Shown here one piece after another: positions 49,059 to 58,037 of a DNA stretch of 64,000 nt (positions within the stretch are counted from its first letter, which is position 1; every line of letters begins with the position of its first letter). The DNA is taken from the NCBI RefSeq assembly GCF_001866645.1, contig NZ_MLYP01000023.1, positions 19,501-83,500 of the forward strand, in the 5' to 3' direction. A program made the translations under genes and the position numbers. This DNA is from Streptomyces colonosanans (GTDB lineage: Bacteria > Actinomycetota > Actinomycetes > Streptomycetales > Streptomycetaceae). A model generated the notes under the pieces. That model was not told the DNA's origin. It searched no databases and was given only the letters and a program-made list of their open reading frames with translations.

Positions 49059-49858
49059 GTGACCGGCGCAGCTCGCGGGCCTGGAAGATCCAAGGCCCCC
49101 TGGCCGCGGTCGCGTTGAAGGCCAACAGCCCCGACAGCGACGATGCCCGCGACAAGTCCGCCGAGATGGCTCAGGAAGACGACCACCTTCTTCGTCTCGC
49201 TGAGGCAGGCGCCGTGAGCCCCGGCTACCGGGTCGGTGCCGGGGCATGGGAGGGCGGCCGGTGGCTCGCCGTGCGCTGGATCGACGGCGCACCGCTGTGG
49301 CGGGCACTCGCCCGCGCCCGAGGACCCGAAGGGGACAGCGCTTCGGTCCGGTCCTGGCTCCTGGGGATCGCCCGCACCTGGGCGGAGCACCTCGCCCGGA
49401 TGCACGCCGCCGGCTGGGCCCACGCCGACGTGCAACCCACCAACACCCTCGTCACCGGCGACGGCTGCGCGGCGGTCATCGACTACGCCCTCGCCTGCGG
49501 CCCGCACAACGGCCGCCGCGTCCCGTATCGGGGAGCGCTCACCCACACCACCGCCCCCGAGATCGCCACCGCGATCCTCACCACCCCCGCGGACGCCCAC
49601 ATCCAGGCGCGGCCGGCCGCCGACATCTGGAGCCTGGGCGCCTCCCTGTTCTGGTGCTGGACCGGCCACCGTCCCGTCGACTACGCCGGCAACGTCGACC
49701 GGCTTCAAAAGCTGCGCGCCATCGCCAAGGGCGGCACCACGGCAATCGGCGATGTCCGGCCGTGGCCGTTCTCCGCCTTCGAAGCGGCCATCATGGCCTG
49801 CCTGTCCGCTGACCCCGCCGACCGGCCCACGGCCGAAGAACTGGCCGCAGCATGGTGA
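48974..49858 (+). CDS. Serine/threonine protein-kinase-like protein
   Basis: This 294-residue protein is a kinase-fold protein: Lys in AAVALKA (about residue 48), the catalytic loop HADVQPTNTL (about 155-164, Asp and Asn present), a metal-binding loop IDYALA in place of DFG, and APEIAT. The glycine loop is weak, so it may be an atypical kinase acting on a small molecule or on its neighbour. It overlaps both adjacent genes. Confidence 0.7.
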   Translation: MGQTPSPPSEAVDLLTRQIGEPTSTQLLSDRRSSRAWKIQGPLAAVALKANSPDSDDARDKSAEMAQEDDHLLRLAEAGAVSPGYRVGAGAWEGGRWLAVRWIDGAPLWRALARARGPEGDSASVRSWLLGIARTWAEHLARMHAAGWAHADVQPTNTLVTGDGCAAVIDYALACGPHNGRRVPYRGALTHTTAPEIATAILTTPADAHIQARPAADIWSLGASLFWCWTGHRPVDYAGNVDRLQKLRAIAKGGTTAIGDVRPWPFSAFEAAIMACLSADPADRPTAEELAAAW

Positions 49859-50340
49859 CCCTGCGAGACATGACTACCGACGACGCTCCGGCCCTTCAAC
49901 GCATCTACAGCGGCGCCTCGGTCCGCTACACGACCGGCAGGGCACTCACGCTCGGCGAGGCGCAGAACAAGATTCGTGCGGCCCTTGCAAGAGCCGCCGA
50001 GAACCCCCGCCAGCAGTGGGCATGGGGGCTCGCCGTCGAAGGCGAGCTGATCGGCCAGATCTCCCTACGCCGAAGAACCCCGGGCATGGCCACCCTCAGC
50101 TACATCCTCCGTGAGGACACCTGGGGCAACGGCTACGCGACCGAAGCCGCCAAACGCGTCGTCCAGTTCGCTTTCACCACCGCTGGCCTGGAACGCCTGG
50201 AGGCCATGCACCACCCCTCCAACCCGGCCTCCGGCCGCGTCCTGACCAAGGCCGGGTTCATCCGCACCAGCACAGTTGACCGGCACTTGGGGAACGGAAC
50301 CGTCGTGCCGTACCCGGTGTACGCGTTGCAGAACACGTGA
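49852..50340 (+). CDS. GNAT-family N-acetyltransferase
   Basis: This 162-residue protein is a RimJ/RimL-type acetyltransferase: the acetyl-CoA loop EDTWGNGYATEAAKR is at about 83-97, followed by HHPSNPASGRVLTKAGF near the C-terminus. It overlaps the kinase gene by seven bases. The substrate may be the N-terminus of a protein or a small amine. Confidence 0.8.
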   Translation: MVTLRDMTTDDAPALQRIYSGASVRYTTGRALTLGEAQNKIRAALARAAENPRQQWAWGLAVEGELIGQISLRRRTPGMATLSYILREDTWGNGYATEAAKRVVQFAFTTAGLERLEAMHHPSNPASGRVLTKAGFIRTSTVDRHLGNGTVVPYPVYALQNT

Positions 50341-50752
50341 GGTCAGCCAACGGAGCGTCGCTTATAGGGCCGGAGGATGATCTGGGCCTGGCAGAAGGGA
50401 AAGCGGTGGATACCTGATCAGCGGCGTAGAAGAGACGCTTGAGGACCTGGAGGACATGCTGGTCACGTTCTTCACCAGCTGACGGGCCAGGAAGGCGCCC
50501 GCTCTTTCCGGGGCGGGCACTGCCGTGGAGGACCGGCCGGGGTTCGCCGGGCGCTCCTCCCGTCAGACGAACTATGTGGCGGTCTCCCCTGTCGAGCTGA
50601 TTGCGGATGTTGCGCGTCGGCCGTCCCGCGTGCGGATGGCAGCGGTCAACGGAACTGCACCATCACCAGGTTGGTGACCCCTTCGATGGCGAGTAGGAGG
50701 CCGGGGCGGGTGGCGCTGATGTGGTCGGCGCGCAGCATTCGCACGGCCGGGG
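50341..50752. other. Gap without an intact gene
   Basis: About 400 bases. One frame reads GYLISGVEETLEDLEDML, then VTFFTS and a stop near 50482, which may be the tail of a lost gene. Otherwise nothing is seen. Confidence 0.5.
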
Positions 50753-50944
50753 TCAGCTGCCGTAGCGGGCGTGCATCAGGTCGGCCCACTGCTGTGCGCG
50801 GGTCATGTCGCTGGCGCAGCTGATGCAGTGGGGCACCGTGTCAGTCCGGGTGGAGTACGGCGTGTTCGAGCGGACTTCGACGATCGCGCGCAGCGTGCGG
50901 AGGCACAGCGGGCAGAGGTCTCCGTGGAGCAGTTCCGTATTCAT
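50753..50944 (-). CDS. Small zinc-ribbon-like protein
   Basis: This 63-residue frame starts at ATG 50944 and has two CxxC pairs (CPLCLRT and CISCASD) 25 residues apart, as in a zinc ribbon. No neighbour is in the same operon. Confidence 0.55.
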   Translation of the reverse strand: MNTELLHGDLCPLCLRTLRAIVEVRSNTPYSTRTDTVPHCISCASDMTRAQQWADLMHARYGS

Positions 50945-51103
50945 GCGGCGGACTGTGCACAGGGCGACGGCTTACCGTCTCGGGCTGACCGGACGGCCCG
51001 CCTGACGGGCGTGGCGGTAAAGATCTGGTGATGGCCTCCCGCCCGGCGGGAAGCACCCCGGATCACGCTTCTGTGCAGGTCATGGGCGGTGTTCCATGGC
51101 CCG

Positions 51104-52927
51104 ATGCTCAGCGCGAAGAAGGTCGGCCCGGGTGGGTGGCGGTACTACTTCCGCAGCGTGATGGTCGGCGACGGCCACCGCCCTGCGGGTAGGGCGCTGC
51201 GTGCAGCCCAAGACGAAGCCGGTGTACCACCAGGTGTCTGGAAGGGGCGGGGACTTGCCGCGGTCGGCCTTGCAGCCGGGGACGTGGTGAGCGAGCGGCA
51301 GGCCGAACTGCTCCTGGGGGAAGGCCGGCACCCGGACGCCGACCGGATCGAGCGCGAGCTCCTGGCGCAGGGCATGAGCCCGGCGAAGGCCCGGCGAGCG
51401 ACCGTGCTGGGCAGGCCCATCGAGCACAACCAGTCACCCAAGACCGAGAACGCCAAGGAACGGTCTCCCTGGCTGGCGATGGACCTGGTGTTCCGGGCGC
51501 CGTCGACCGCGCAGATCGCGTGGGCGCTCATGGATGACGAGCACCGCCTGGTGCTGGAGCTGTGCCAGGACATCGCCCGGGACAAGGCGTTGGCGTCGTT
51601 GGAGGAATCGGTCGCGGAGATCCGCTGGGGGAGCGGCGGCAAGCACCGCAAGCCGGTGAAGGACGGGCTGATCGTCGCGGTGTTCCGGCACTACGAGTCC
51701 AGAGCCGGAAAGCCCCTGCTCCATGACCATGCCCTGGTGTCGATCCGTGCCCGGAGGCCGGACGGGAAGTGGGGGAACCTGTCGGCTGACTCGATGCTGG
51801 AGAACATCGTCGCGGCCGGCACCCTATACACCCTGTACTTCATGGAGGAGGTGTCCGCTCGGCTGGGGTGGGCGTGGGAGCCGCGCGAGGTGACGCCCGG
51901 CAGAAGGCCGGTCATGGAGGTTGCGGGGATCGACCAGCGGCTCATCGGCTGGCAGTCCACCCGCCGCCAGCAGATCGCGGACGCGGCGCCCGTTCTGGTG
52001 GCCGACTACGAGGCAGAGCACGGACACCCGCCGGGGGAGCGGGCCGCGTACGCGCTGGACGGACAGGCCGCCGACCGGACGCGCCCGCCGAAACCCACGG
52101 CGGCCGGGTCGCTGACCGAGCTGCGCGACGGCTGGCGGGAGTCGGCGATCCGGGCGTACGGCGTCGACGTCGTCTCCCGGCTCGCCGTGCGGGCGCGGGC
52201 GGCGGCCGCGGCGGTGTGGGCCCGGGTGTGGCCGGTGGCCGACGTCGTCCTGGCGGCCGTCGACACCGTCGCCGTGGTGTACGTGATGCGCGGAGCATTC
52301 AAGCGCCGGCACCTGCTCGCCGAAGCCCGCCGCCACCTCGCCTACGTCCTGCGCGGCCGACCTCACGAGCCGGGCCTGGACGACCAGATCGTGCAGGCGG
52401 TCGTCGACGACTACACCCGCCCCGTCGGGCGCGGCCGGATGATGACCGCCGACCTGCGCGCCCTGTACCCCCACGACACCGAGGACCAGGCCGTGCTGCG
52501 CCCGCTGACCCGCAAGCGGTCCGCGCCCCCGTACGAGCGGGCCCGCCTCGCCGCCGGCGCCCTGGCCGCCCGGGTCCGGGCCGCGCGGCGAGCCGAGCGC
52601 CTGGGCTCCCGCACCCGACCGGGTGCGGTCGCCGTGCCCGCCGCCTCGAGGTCGCACCCGCGGCCGTTCCGCGCAGGCCCGAAGACTGACCGTCCCCGAC
52701 TCCTGGAGCCTGAGTCCGGCATCGACGTCGACACGGTGGAGCAGACCCGCCGGACCTTCGAGGCCGCCGCCGCGGAGTTGGCGGCCACGCTCCAGGACAG
52801 CAAGCGGGCGCGCGCCGTCGCCTACGGCCTCCGTTCGCAGCCCGCCCCGGCGACGGTCCCACCGCCGCACACCCAGCAGCCCGGCATCCAGCACACGCAG
52901 GGCCAGAGTCAAGGAGGAGTCGCGTGA
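51104..52927 (+). CDS. MobF-family conjugative relaxase
   Basis: This 607-residue protein has the N-terminal relaxase domain of the TrwC/TraI (MobF) class: MLSAKKVGPGGWRYYF with the catalytic Tyr pair at 14-15, a GVWKGRG segment, and the metal motif FRHYESR with LLHDHALVSI (HxH). It should nick oriT and bind the 5' end. The C-terminal helicase domain of full-size MobF proteins (about 1000 residues) is absent; instead there is a basic helical tail. ATG 51104 is chosen because relaxases start MLS; a GTG at 51089 adds five residues. A partial relative lies at 42430-43241. Confidence 0.85.
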   Translation: MLSAKKVGPGGWRYYFRSVMVGDGHRPAGRALRAAQDEAGVPPGVWKGRGLAAVGLAAGDVVSERQAELLLGEGRHPDADRIERELLAQGMSPAKARRATVLGRPIEHNQSPKTENAKERSPWLAMDLVFRAPSTAQIAWALMDDEHRLVLELCQDIARDKALASLEESVAEIRWGSGGKHRKPVKDGLIVAVFRHYESRAGKPLLHDHALVSIRARRPDGKWGNLSADSMLENIVAAGTLYTLYFMEEVSARLGWAWEPREVTPGRRPVMEVAGIDQRLIGWQSTRRQQIADAAPVLVADYEAEHGHPPGERAAYALDGQAADRTRPPKPTAAGSLTELRDGWRESAIRAYGVDVVSRLAVRARAAAAAVWARVWPVADVVLAAVDTVAVVYVMRGAFKRRHLLAEARRHLAYVLRGRPHEPGLDDQIVQAVVDDYTRPVGRGRMMTADLRALYPHDTEDQAVLRPLTRKRSAPPYERARLAAGALAARVRAARRAERLGSRTRPGAVAVPAASRSHPRPFRAGPKTDRPRLLEPESGIDVDTVEQTRRTFEAAAAELAATLQDSKRARAVAYGLRSQPAPATVPPPHTQQPGIQHTQGQSQGGVA

Positions 52928-53271
52928 GCACCCCGGAAGAACAGCCCAGCCACGAAGAGGTCCTCGCCCGCGCCCGCGCGGCCCGCGCGGAGATGGCCGC
53001 CGCGCTCGACGAGGACCAGGAGCCCGAGCCCGATGAGCCCGTGGGGTGGCAGCCGATCTGGAAGCGGCCCCGGACGCCGAAGTCGAAGGCGGCCAAGAAG
53101 AGGGAGCTGCACAAGCAGCGCCGGCGGATCCAGGACGCCGCCAAGCGCCGCCTCGCCGCCGGGAACTCGCGCAGGCCTCGCTCCCGGCAGAGCCGGATCG
53201 GCAACGCGGCCGCGCGCCGGGATGCCCGCGCCCTGTCCCGGGTGCGGCACTCCAACGCCTGGCTGTGGTGA
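52924..53271 (+). CDS. Basic partner protein of the relaxase
   Basis: This 115-residue protein overlaps the relaxase gene (GTGA). It has an acidic helical first half and a strongly basic second half (KSKAAKKRELHKQRRRIQDA). It is well placed to be an accessory protein for nicking or DNA binding. Confidence 0.65.
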   Translation: MSTPEEQPSHEEVLARARAARAEMAAALDEDQEPEPDEPVGWQPIWKRPRTPKSKAAKKRELHKQRRRIQDAAKRRLAAGNSRRPRSRQSRIGNAAARRDARALSRVRHSNAWLW

Positions 53272-53857
53272 CGATGCCGGGCATCGTCCACCGAGTGGAG
53301 CCCACGATGTTCAGCATCCAATGGCGATGCACGACATCGAGTGGCCTCCACTGAGTGGACTCCACTCCGGTGCGCCGGATGCCGATGGACTCCACCGTGG
53401 TGCGCATCGCGATGGTGCGCCACCGCACCCCGGTGCGCCGCGCCCGGCGATGCCCGGCACTCTCGCGCGCGCCCGGTGCGCCGCACTCGATGCTCCGCAC
53501 CGCACCGGTGCGCCCGCGCCGGCCGACCCCTTGTCCGGGTGCGGCCGGGCGCGCGCGACCCCCTTGTCCGGCTCCGCTACACCCCCTTGTCCAGCTCTGC
53601 TACCGCGACGTTCCCCTTGACATCGCCGGTTTCGGCTTGCGATCAGGTCGCGGTCAAGGGGGTGTGTGATAAAGGAGCCCGCTCGGCCGTGGCGCGCGCC
53701 CGGTGCGGTGCGCCGACGCCGATGGAGCGCACCACGATGGCGCGGTGCGGCGCGGTGATGCGATGGACCGCACCATGGTGGTGCGGTGGCGCGTCGCGGT
53801 GGTGCGGTGGTGCGCCTGCGATGCGCGCCGCACCGCACCACCGCCCTCCCGGTGCGC
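53272..53857. repeat. Repeat-dense noncoding region, candidate oriT or origin
   Basis: About 590 bases with no gene. It holds palindromes such as GAGTGGA-C-TCCACTC near 53353, many GGTGCGCC units, long complementary runs (GGTGGTGCGGTGGTGCG against CGCACCGCACCACCGCC) and CCCCTTGTCC three times at 53527, 53560 and 53583. It lies directly after the relaxase and its partner, where an origin of transfer is expected. Confidence 0.6.
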
Positions 53858-54328
53858 CTACGCGATGGTCGGGCGCACCGGGTTCGAGCCGGCGGGTGCG
53901 GGGTGCGCATCGAGGGCCTGGCCGAAGCCGACAGCTTCCATCTGGCGCAGGACATCGGCGACGGATTCACCGTGCTCTTCCTCGGTGAGGACCTGCCGGA
54001 CGAAGGCGATGACCGCGCGGGCGACGCCTTCCGCCGCGTCCGGCCCGGCCTGCGCCCAGCTGCGCAGGGTGGCCACGAGGACCCGGCCGACGGCCTCCAA
54101 GGCGAAGGAGTCGTCGCACGGATCCGGGTCGATGCCGCACAGGGCGGTGACCGGAACGACGATGCGCTCCGCGGCATCCGCGAGCAGTTCGGGCATCCGC
54201 GGATCGGAGCTTGCGAACCCGGCGGCTGCTTCGGCGTCGCCGGCCTCTACGGCCCGCAGGTAGCTGAAGGCGCTGAGCACCGTGTCCGGCGTCATCGGTG
54301 CGAGCGGCGCGGTGGGGTTCTGGAACAT
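53858..54328 (-). CDS. Hypothetical helical protein
   Basis: This 156-residue protein starts at ATG 54328 with GAGGAG seven bases upstream. It is mainly helical and acidic (SFALEAVGRVLVATLRSWAQ). It is divergent from the replication-relaxation gene at 54567, and the region between has an IR (GGGGGAGA-AC-TCTCCCCC, 54423-54440) and a TGTGGACAG sequence at 54399. Function unknown. Confidence 0.6.
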   Translation of the reverse strand: MFQNPTAPLAPMTPDTVLSAFSYLRAVEAGDAEAAAGFASSDPRMPELLADAAERIVVPVTALCGIDPDPCDDSFALEAVGRVLVATLRSWAQAGPDAAEGVARAVIAFVRQVLTEEEHGESVADVLRQMEAVGFGQALDAHPAPAGSNPVRPTIA

Positions 54329-54422
54329 GGACGGCTCCTCACGTACGGGTCGCCCCGCTGATCGCGGCGACCTCGAAGCCACCCTCGAACTGCGGCCCTG
54401 TGGACAGAGTCCGGCCGCTGAC

Positions 54423-54440
54423 GGGGGAGAACTCTCCCCC
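54423..54440. promoter_or_regulatory. Inverted repeat in a divergent promoter region
   Basis: GGGGGAGA and TCTCCCCC separated by AC, between genes 53858-54328 and 54567-56039. It is a candidate operator. Confidence 0.5.
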
Positions 54441-54566
54441 TCCGGTTTGATCACGATGCGGTCACGACGGAGGGGTTCTTCAAGACCGGCGTCACACGGA
54501 GGACGAATTCCACACCTGTACGAGGTGAATGGCGGGATAGGCCCGCCCCACCTCCAGGAGCACCCT

Positions 54567-56039
54567 GTGGCGAGCACCGCAGACGAGCCCGAGCAGTCCC
54601 TTGACCGGACCGGCGACGCCCCCTCCGTGGACCCCTCCATCACCCCCTCCGCGCCCCGTCGCCAACGACCGGGAGTTTCCGCAGGTCAGGCCCGGCGGAC
54701 AGGAGGCCGTCGCAGGTCCGACAACCCTCATGTGCCAAGGAAGCCAAAGCACAGGAGGACTTCGACCGAGCCTCGACGCCGGGAGCTCCTGCAAGCACTG
54801 GGGATCTTCCAGAGGGCTACGCCCGATCAGTTGTGGAAGCTGACCCGTCCAGACAACAAGCACGACAAGCTCACGCGGGACAACCTCCTGGATCTGGAGG
54901 ACCACCACTTGGTGAGGATCGAGTCGGTGCAGGAGGACCAGCGGCAGGTGTGGGTGCTGACCAAGCGCGGACACGGCGAGGCGAAGCAGCTGCTGGAGCC
55001 GAAGGGCATACGGGTCTCGGTGCTGCGCAAGCAGGAGTACGACCCGGACACCGGGGAGCTGCTCGGCACCGGCTACGACGACCACGCCGCGGCGGTCACC
55101 TCGACGGCCGCCGAACTCCACCGCGCCGGGATCGGCCACCGGCTCGGCTTCCAGACCGAGATCGGGCACCGGCTCGGCAACAGCTACGTGCAGCGGGCCG
55201 ACCTGGTGGTGCGGGCGCCGGAGGCCGGGGTGCCGGTGCTGCTGCTGGAGATCGACCGCCGTACCGAGGACGCGCACGACCTGGTCGCCAAGCTGCGCCG
55301 GTACTGGGAGTGGGGCCGGCTGCTGCCACGGGACGCGGACAAGCACACCGTGGACCTGGCCCGCTCCCGGCCGGACGCGATCGACCACGTCGACCACGAG
55401 AAGCGGCTGTGGCGCCGGGTCTACCCGCCGACCGGCCGGGAGGGCCTGGTGCCGGTGGCATTCGTGTTCGCGGACACCACCGAGGCGAAGGTCGCCAACA
55501 CGGTCGCCGTGCTGGAGGAGGCCGGCCGCCGCTACTGGGCGCCGCGCCGGCACCAGACCCTCCACCGGGGGATCACGGCGAAGGACTACGGCCAGGCGGT
55601 GCCAGTCGTCGTCACCACCCTGGAACAGCTCCAGGAGCACGGCGCGGACGCAGCGGTGTGGCGGCGGCTGGGACGCAAGAGCGAGCAGACGCTGACGGCC
55701 GCGCTGGACAACCCAGACGGCGAAGCCCTCTTCCGCGACCAGGAGGCACGCGCCGACGCGGAGGAGGAACAGCGCCGTGCCGCTGAGCTTGAGGCGCAGC
55801 GCCCCGTGTGCAAGCGGTGCGGGCAGAAGTTCACCGACCAGCGATGGGAGGAGACCACCGCGCACCGGACGGCCTGGAACGCCGGGGACGTGTTCGTGTG
55901 CGGCCCGTGCCACGCCGACGACGTCGCCCGCAAGGAAGCCGCCGCCGAAGCCGCCCGCCTCCAGGCCGCCGCACCGCCGGAGCCGGAGGACGACCCCGAG
56001 CCGGACCGTGGCCGCGGCTGGTTCCGCCGACGGGCCTGA
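54567..56039 (+). CDS. Replication-relaxation family protein
   Basis: This 490-residue protein belongs to the replication-relaxation (Replic_Relax) group: an N-terminal winged helix (LLQALGIFQRATPDQLWKL, VLTKRGHGEAKQLL) and a nuclease-fold-like core with LLLEIDRRTEDAHDLVAKLRRY, where E-x-D resembles a PD-(D/E)xK-type site. A C-terminal zinc site (CKRCGQKF, then CGPCH) follows. The start is GTG 54567 with CAGGAG upstream. These proteins are linked to plasmid replication and mobilisation. Confidence 0.75.
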   Translation: MASTADEPEQSLDRTGDAPSVDPSITPSAPRRQRPGVSAGQARRTGGRRRSDNPHVPRKPKHRRTSTEPRRRELLQALGIFQRATPDQLWKLTRPDNKHDKLTRDNLLDLEDHHLVRIESVQEDQRQVWVLTKRGHGEAKQLLEPKGIRVSVLRKQEYDPDTGELLGTGYDDHAAAVTSTAAELHRAGIGHRLGFQTEIGHRLGNSYVQRADLVVRAPEAGVPVLLLEIDRRTEDAHDLVAKLRRYWEWGRLLPRDADKHTVDLARSRPDAIDHVDHEKRLWRRVYPPTGREGLVPVAFVFADTTEAKVANTVAVLEEAGRRYWAPRRHQTLHRGITAKDYGQAVPVVVTTLEQLQEHGADAAVWRRLGRKSEQTLTAALDNPDGEALFRDQEARADAEEEQRRAAELEAQRPVCKRCGQKFTDQRWEETTAHRTAWNAGDVFVCGPCHADDVARKEAAAEAARLQAAAPPEPEDDPEPDRGRGWFRRRA

Positions 56040-56171
56040 CCGCGTGCCCGCTGTGCGGTCGGCAGCCGCCAGGCCGCACAGCGGGACCGACCCCGAAGTC
56101 ACCGCATCACCGGGCGGGACGGACGGGCCCATACGACGGTGACAGCCCACCGGAGTCCCTAAACAGGCCGC

Positions 56172-56639
56172 ATGAGACGCAGCCGAGAAGAGACCGCACC
56201 GCAGGATCTGCCGGGCGACCTGTGGCACGCCCTGGCTCAGCTCCACCACACCCATCCCGACCCCGTGGGCCGTGTCGGGCCGCTCGCCCGTCCGGCCGGG
56301 CTGCTGTCCTTCACCGCGGCCGCGGACACCATCCTCGCGGCCCGGGTTCAGCTGACCGGCGCGGAGACGATGCGCGAGGTGAACGAGACGCTCCGCGCGA
56401 TGACCGGTGACCTGCCCCACGCTCACTTCACCGGACCCGGCGTTGCACTGGAGCTCACCCTCAGCAGACGCCAGGAGCTCCCGGTCCACGCGGCACACGT
56501 CGCCGGACTCACCCGGCTCTTCCGGCACGCCTCCGGCACCATCGGCGCCCGGAGCACCCCGGGTGGCGGCCGCTGTTTCCACTGCGACGGGACCGGACGC
56601 GCTCGCCCGCTGTGGGAGCCGGCGGACAGGCACGCGTGA
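56172..56639 (+). CDS. Hypothetical protein
   Basis: This 155-residue protein starts at ATG 56172. The N-terminus and middle are helical; near the C-terminus there is CFHCDGTGRA, a DnaJ-type zinc half motif. Not recognised. Confidence 0.6.
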   Translation: MRRSREETAPQDLPGDLWHALAQLHHTHPDPVGRVGPLARPAGLLSFTAAADTILAARVQLTGAETMREVNETLRAMTGDLPHAHFTGPGVALELTLSRRQELPVHAAHVAGLTRLFRHASGTIGARSTPGGGRCFHCDGTGRARPLWEPADRHA

Positions 56640-56810
56640 GCAGGAACTCCGGCGCCTGGTCCTCGCCGCCGTCGACCGTACGTCGACCGTGACGTCCTCG
56701 CCCGGCAGATCGCCCGCGAGGAAGAGCAACGCCGCGCCCTGGCCGCCTTTCTGGACGGCTGGGGCGCGGCGGCCGGGGGAGCACCCTTGTGGTGCTGTTC
56801 CGGCGCGGGG
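56636..56810 (+). pseudogene. Remnant of a small gene with a frameshift
   Basis: Coding-like sequence EQELRRLVLAAVDR switches frame at a repeated GTACGTC-type stretch near 56680 to YVDRDVLARQIAREEEQRR and ALAAFLDGWG. The joined peptide looks like one helical protein, so the gene is probably broken. Confidence 0.45.
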
Positions 56811-56814
56811 ACGC

Positions 56815-57501
56815 TCAGGCGGGTGCCGGTGCCGGGCGCAGCGATGCCAGCGGAGAGCGCCGGCCTTTCTCCACCGCGCGCAGCTGCTCCCAGTCGACCT
56901 CGGGGTGGGCGGGGACGACCGCGTCGACGGACGCCGTGGTGTAGAGCGCGACGTTGACGGCCCCGGCCCGGCTCGTGCCGAAGCGGACCTCGATCGACTG
57001 CGGGGAGCGGACCCAGCCGAGCCGGACCATGTGGTCGAAGTCGGCACGGCGCACCCGGAGCCGGGCGGCGGCTTGCTCGGGCCCCAGCGGGGTGTCGGCG
57101 GCGACCAGGTCCGCCAGGTCCTCGCGGCGGCAGACCTCCGCGACCTGGCCGGGGTGGTGCAGCGTCCCGTCCGGGTTCGCGCTCAGGTCGACCAGCAGGC
57201 CGCGGTCGACGAACCGCCGCACCACGAAGGCCGTGACGTTCGCCTTCTCGCCGATCACGTTCGGGGTGCCGAGCGCGTCGGCGATCCGGTCCGCCGCTGC
57301 GCCGCCGCCGCCGATCGGCGCGGACGGCATCGCGGCCCGGATGGCGTCGGCGTCCAGCGCCTCCACAGCGGCCCGGGACCACTGGTAGGACGACGCGTCC
57401 GGGTCGGGGATGAGGCCGGTGTGCCGGGCCCACCGGAAGGCCGCTGCGGGCACCTTCAGGCGCTTGGCGGCCTGGCTCGCGTCGTACTCGGTTCGTCGCA
57501 T
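56815..57501 (-). CDS. Putative DNA-binding subtelomeric protein
   Basis: This 228-residue protein starts at ATG 57501 with GAGAGG upstream. It begins with a MerR-like helix-turn-helix (YDASQAAKRLKVPAAAFRWARH) and has what look like two further repeats of the same type (NVTAFVVRRFVDRGLL and LGPEQAAARLRVRRADFDHM). This suggests a protein with several DNA-binding units. Partner genes are unknown. Confidence 0.6.
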   Translation of the reverse strand: MRRTEYDASQAAKRLKVPAAAFRWARHTGLIPDPDASSYQWSRAAVEALDADAIRAAMPSAPIGGGGAAADRIADALGTPNVIGEKANVTAFVVRRFVDRGLLVDLSANPDGTLHHPGQVAEVCRREDLADLVAADTPLGPEQAAARLRVRRADFDHMVRLGWVRSPQSIEVRFGTSRAGAVNVALYTTASVDAVVPAHPEVDWEQLRAVEKGRRSPLASLRPAPAPA

Positions 57502-57800
57502 GAGATCACCTCTCGCTCGTTCGCCGGAAGCGGCGGACAGAACATGACAGAACACCCGAAAAGCTGTCAATACCCCCTGGAAATAGGCAAGTTGGACGCA
57601 CGCCGCTAGGACTGCGCCCGCGTACGCGAAGGAAAATCACCCGCCCGGGTGCCGCTCCAGACAGGGCCGGACCACCGTGGTCGGGGCCGACCACAGGCCC
57701 GACCGTGAGGCCGACCACGCCGGTCGCGACCCCCGACCACGGCGCCGGACGGGGCGTGTCCGAAGTGACACGCAATTCGAACAAGCGATCTAATGCCGGT
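57502..57800. other. Gap with GACCACG repeats
   Basis: About 300 bases without a gene. GACCAC recurs four times at 57670-57735, including the 18-mer at 57687-57704 that is identical to 45262-45279. Confidence 0.55.
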
Positions 57801-58037
57801 ATGGACGTGACCGACTTCCCCGACGACCTGGTGCAGACGCAAGCCGCCTGGAACGTGACCTACCAAGCGCTCGCCGCACCCCGCCCCCGCGACACCAGCG
57901 CGTTGCGCCGCCGCCTGCTGCTCCTGTCCGTACGGCTGTGGTGGCACCCCTACTGGGAGACCGTCCCCTCGGTGCCGGCGGCACGGTCCGAGCTGCGCCA
58001 CCTCGCCCGCGCCCACGGAGCTGTCCGGGCCACGTGA
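57801..58037 (+). CDS. Small Streptomyces hypothetical protein
   Basis: This 78-residue protein begins MDVTDFPDDLVQTQAAWNVTY, a sequence of a type widespread in Streptomyces accessory regions, and has the core LRRRLLLLSVRLWWHPYWE. No ribosome site is seen upstream of ATG 57801, and a TAAT sequence lies just before it, so the transcript may be leaderless. Confidence 0.65.
   Translation: MDVTDFPDDLVQTQAAWNVTYQALAAPRPRDTSALRRRLLLLSVRLWWHPYWETVPSVPAARSELRHLARAHGAVRAT

Noticed and set aside
54492..57047. An 851-codon leftward frame opposite the replication-relaxation gene
   Set aside because: It has no recognisable domain and covers a clear rightward gene; it is a shadow.
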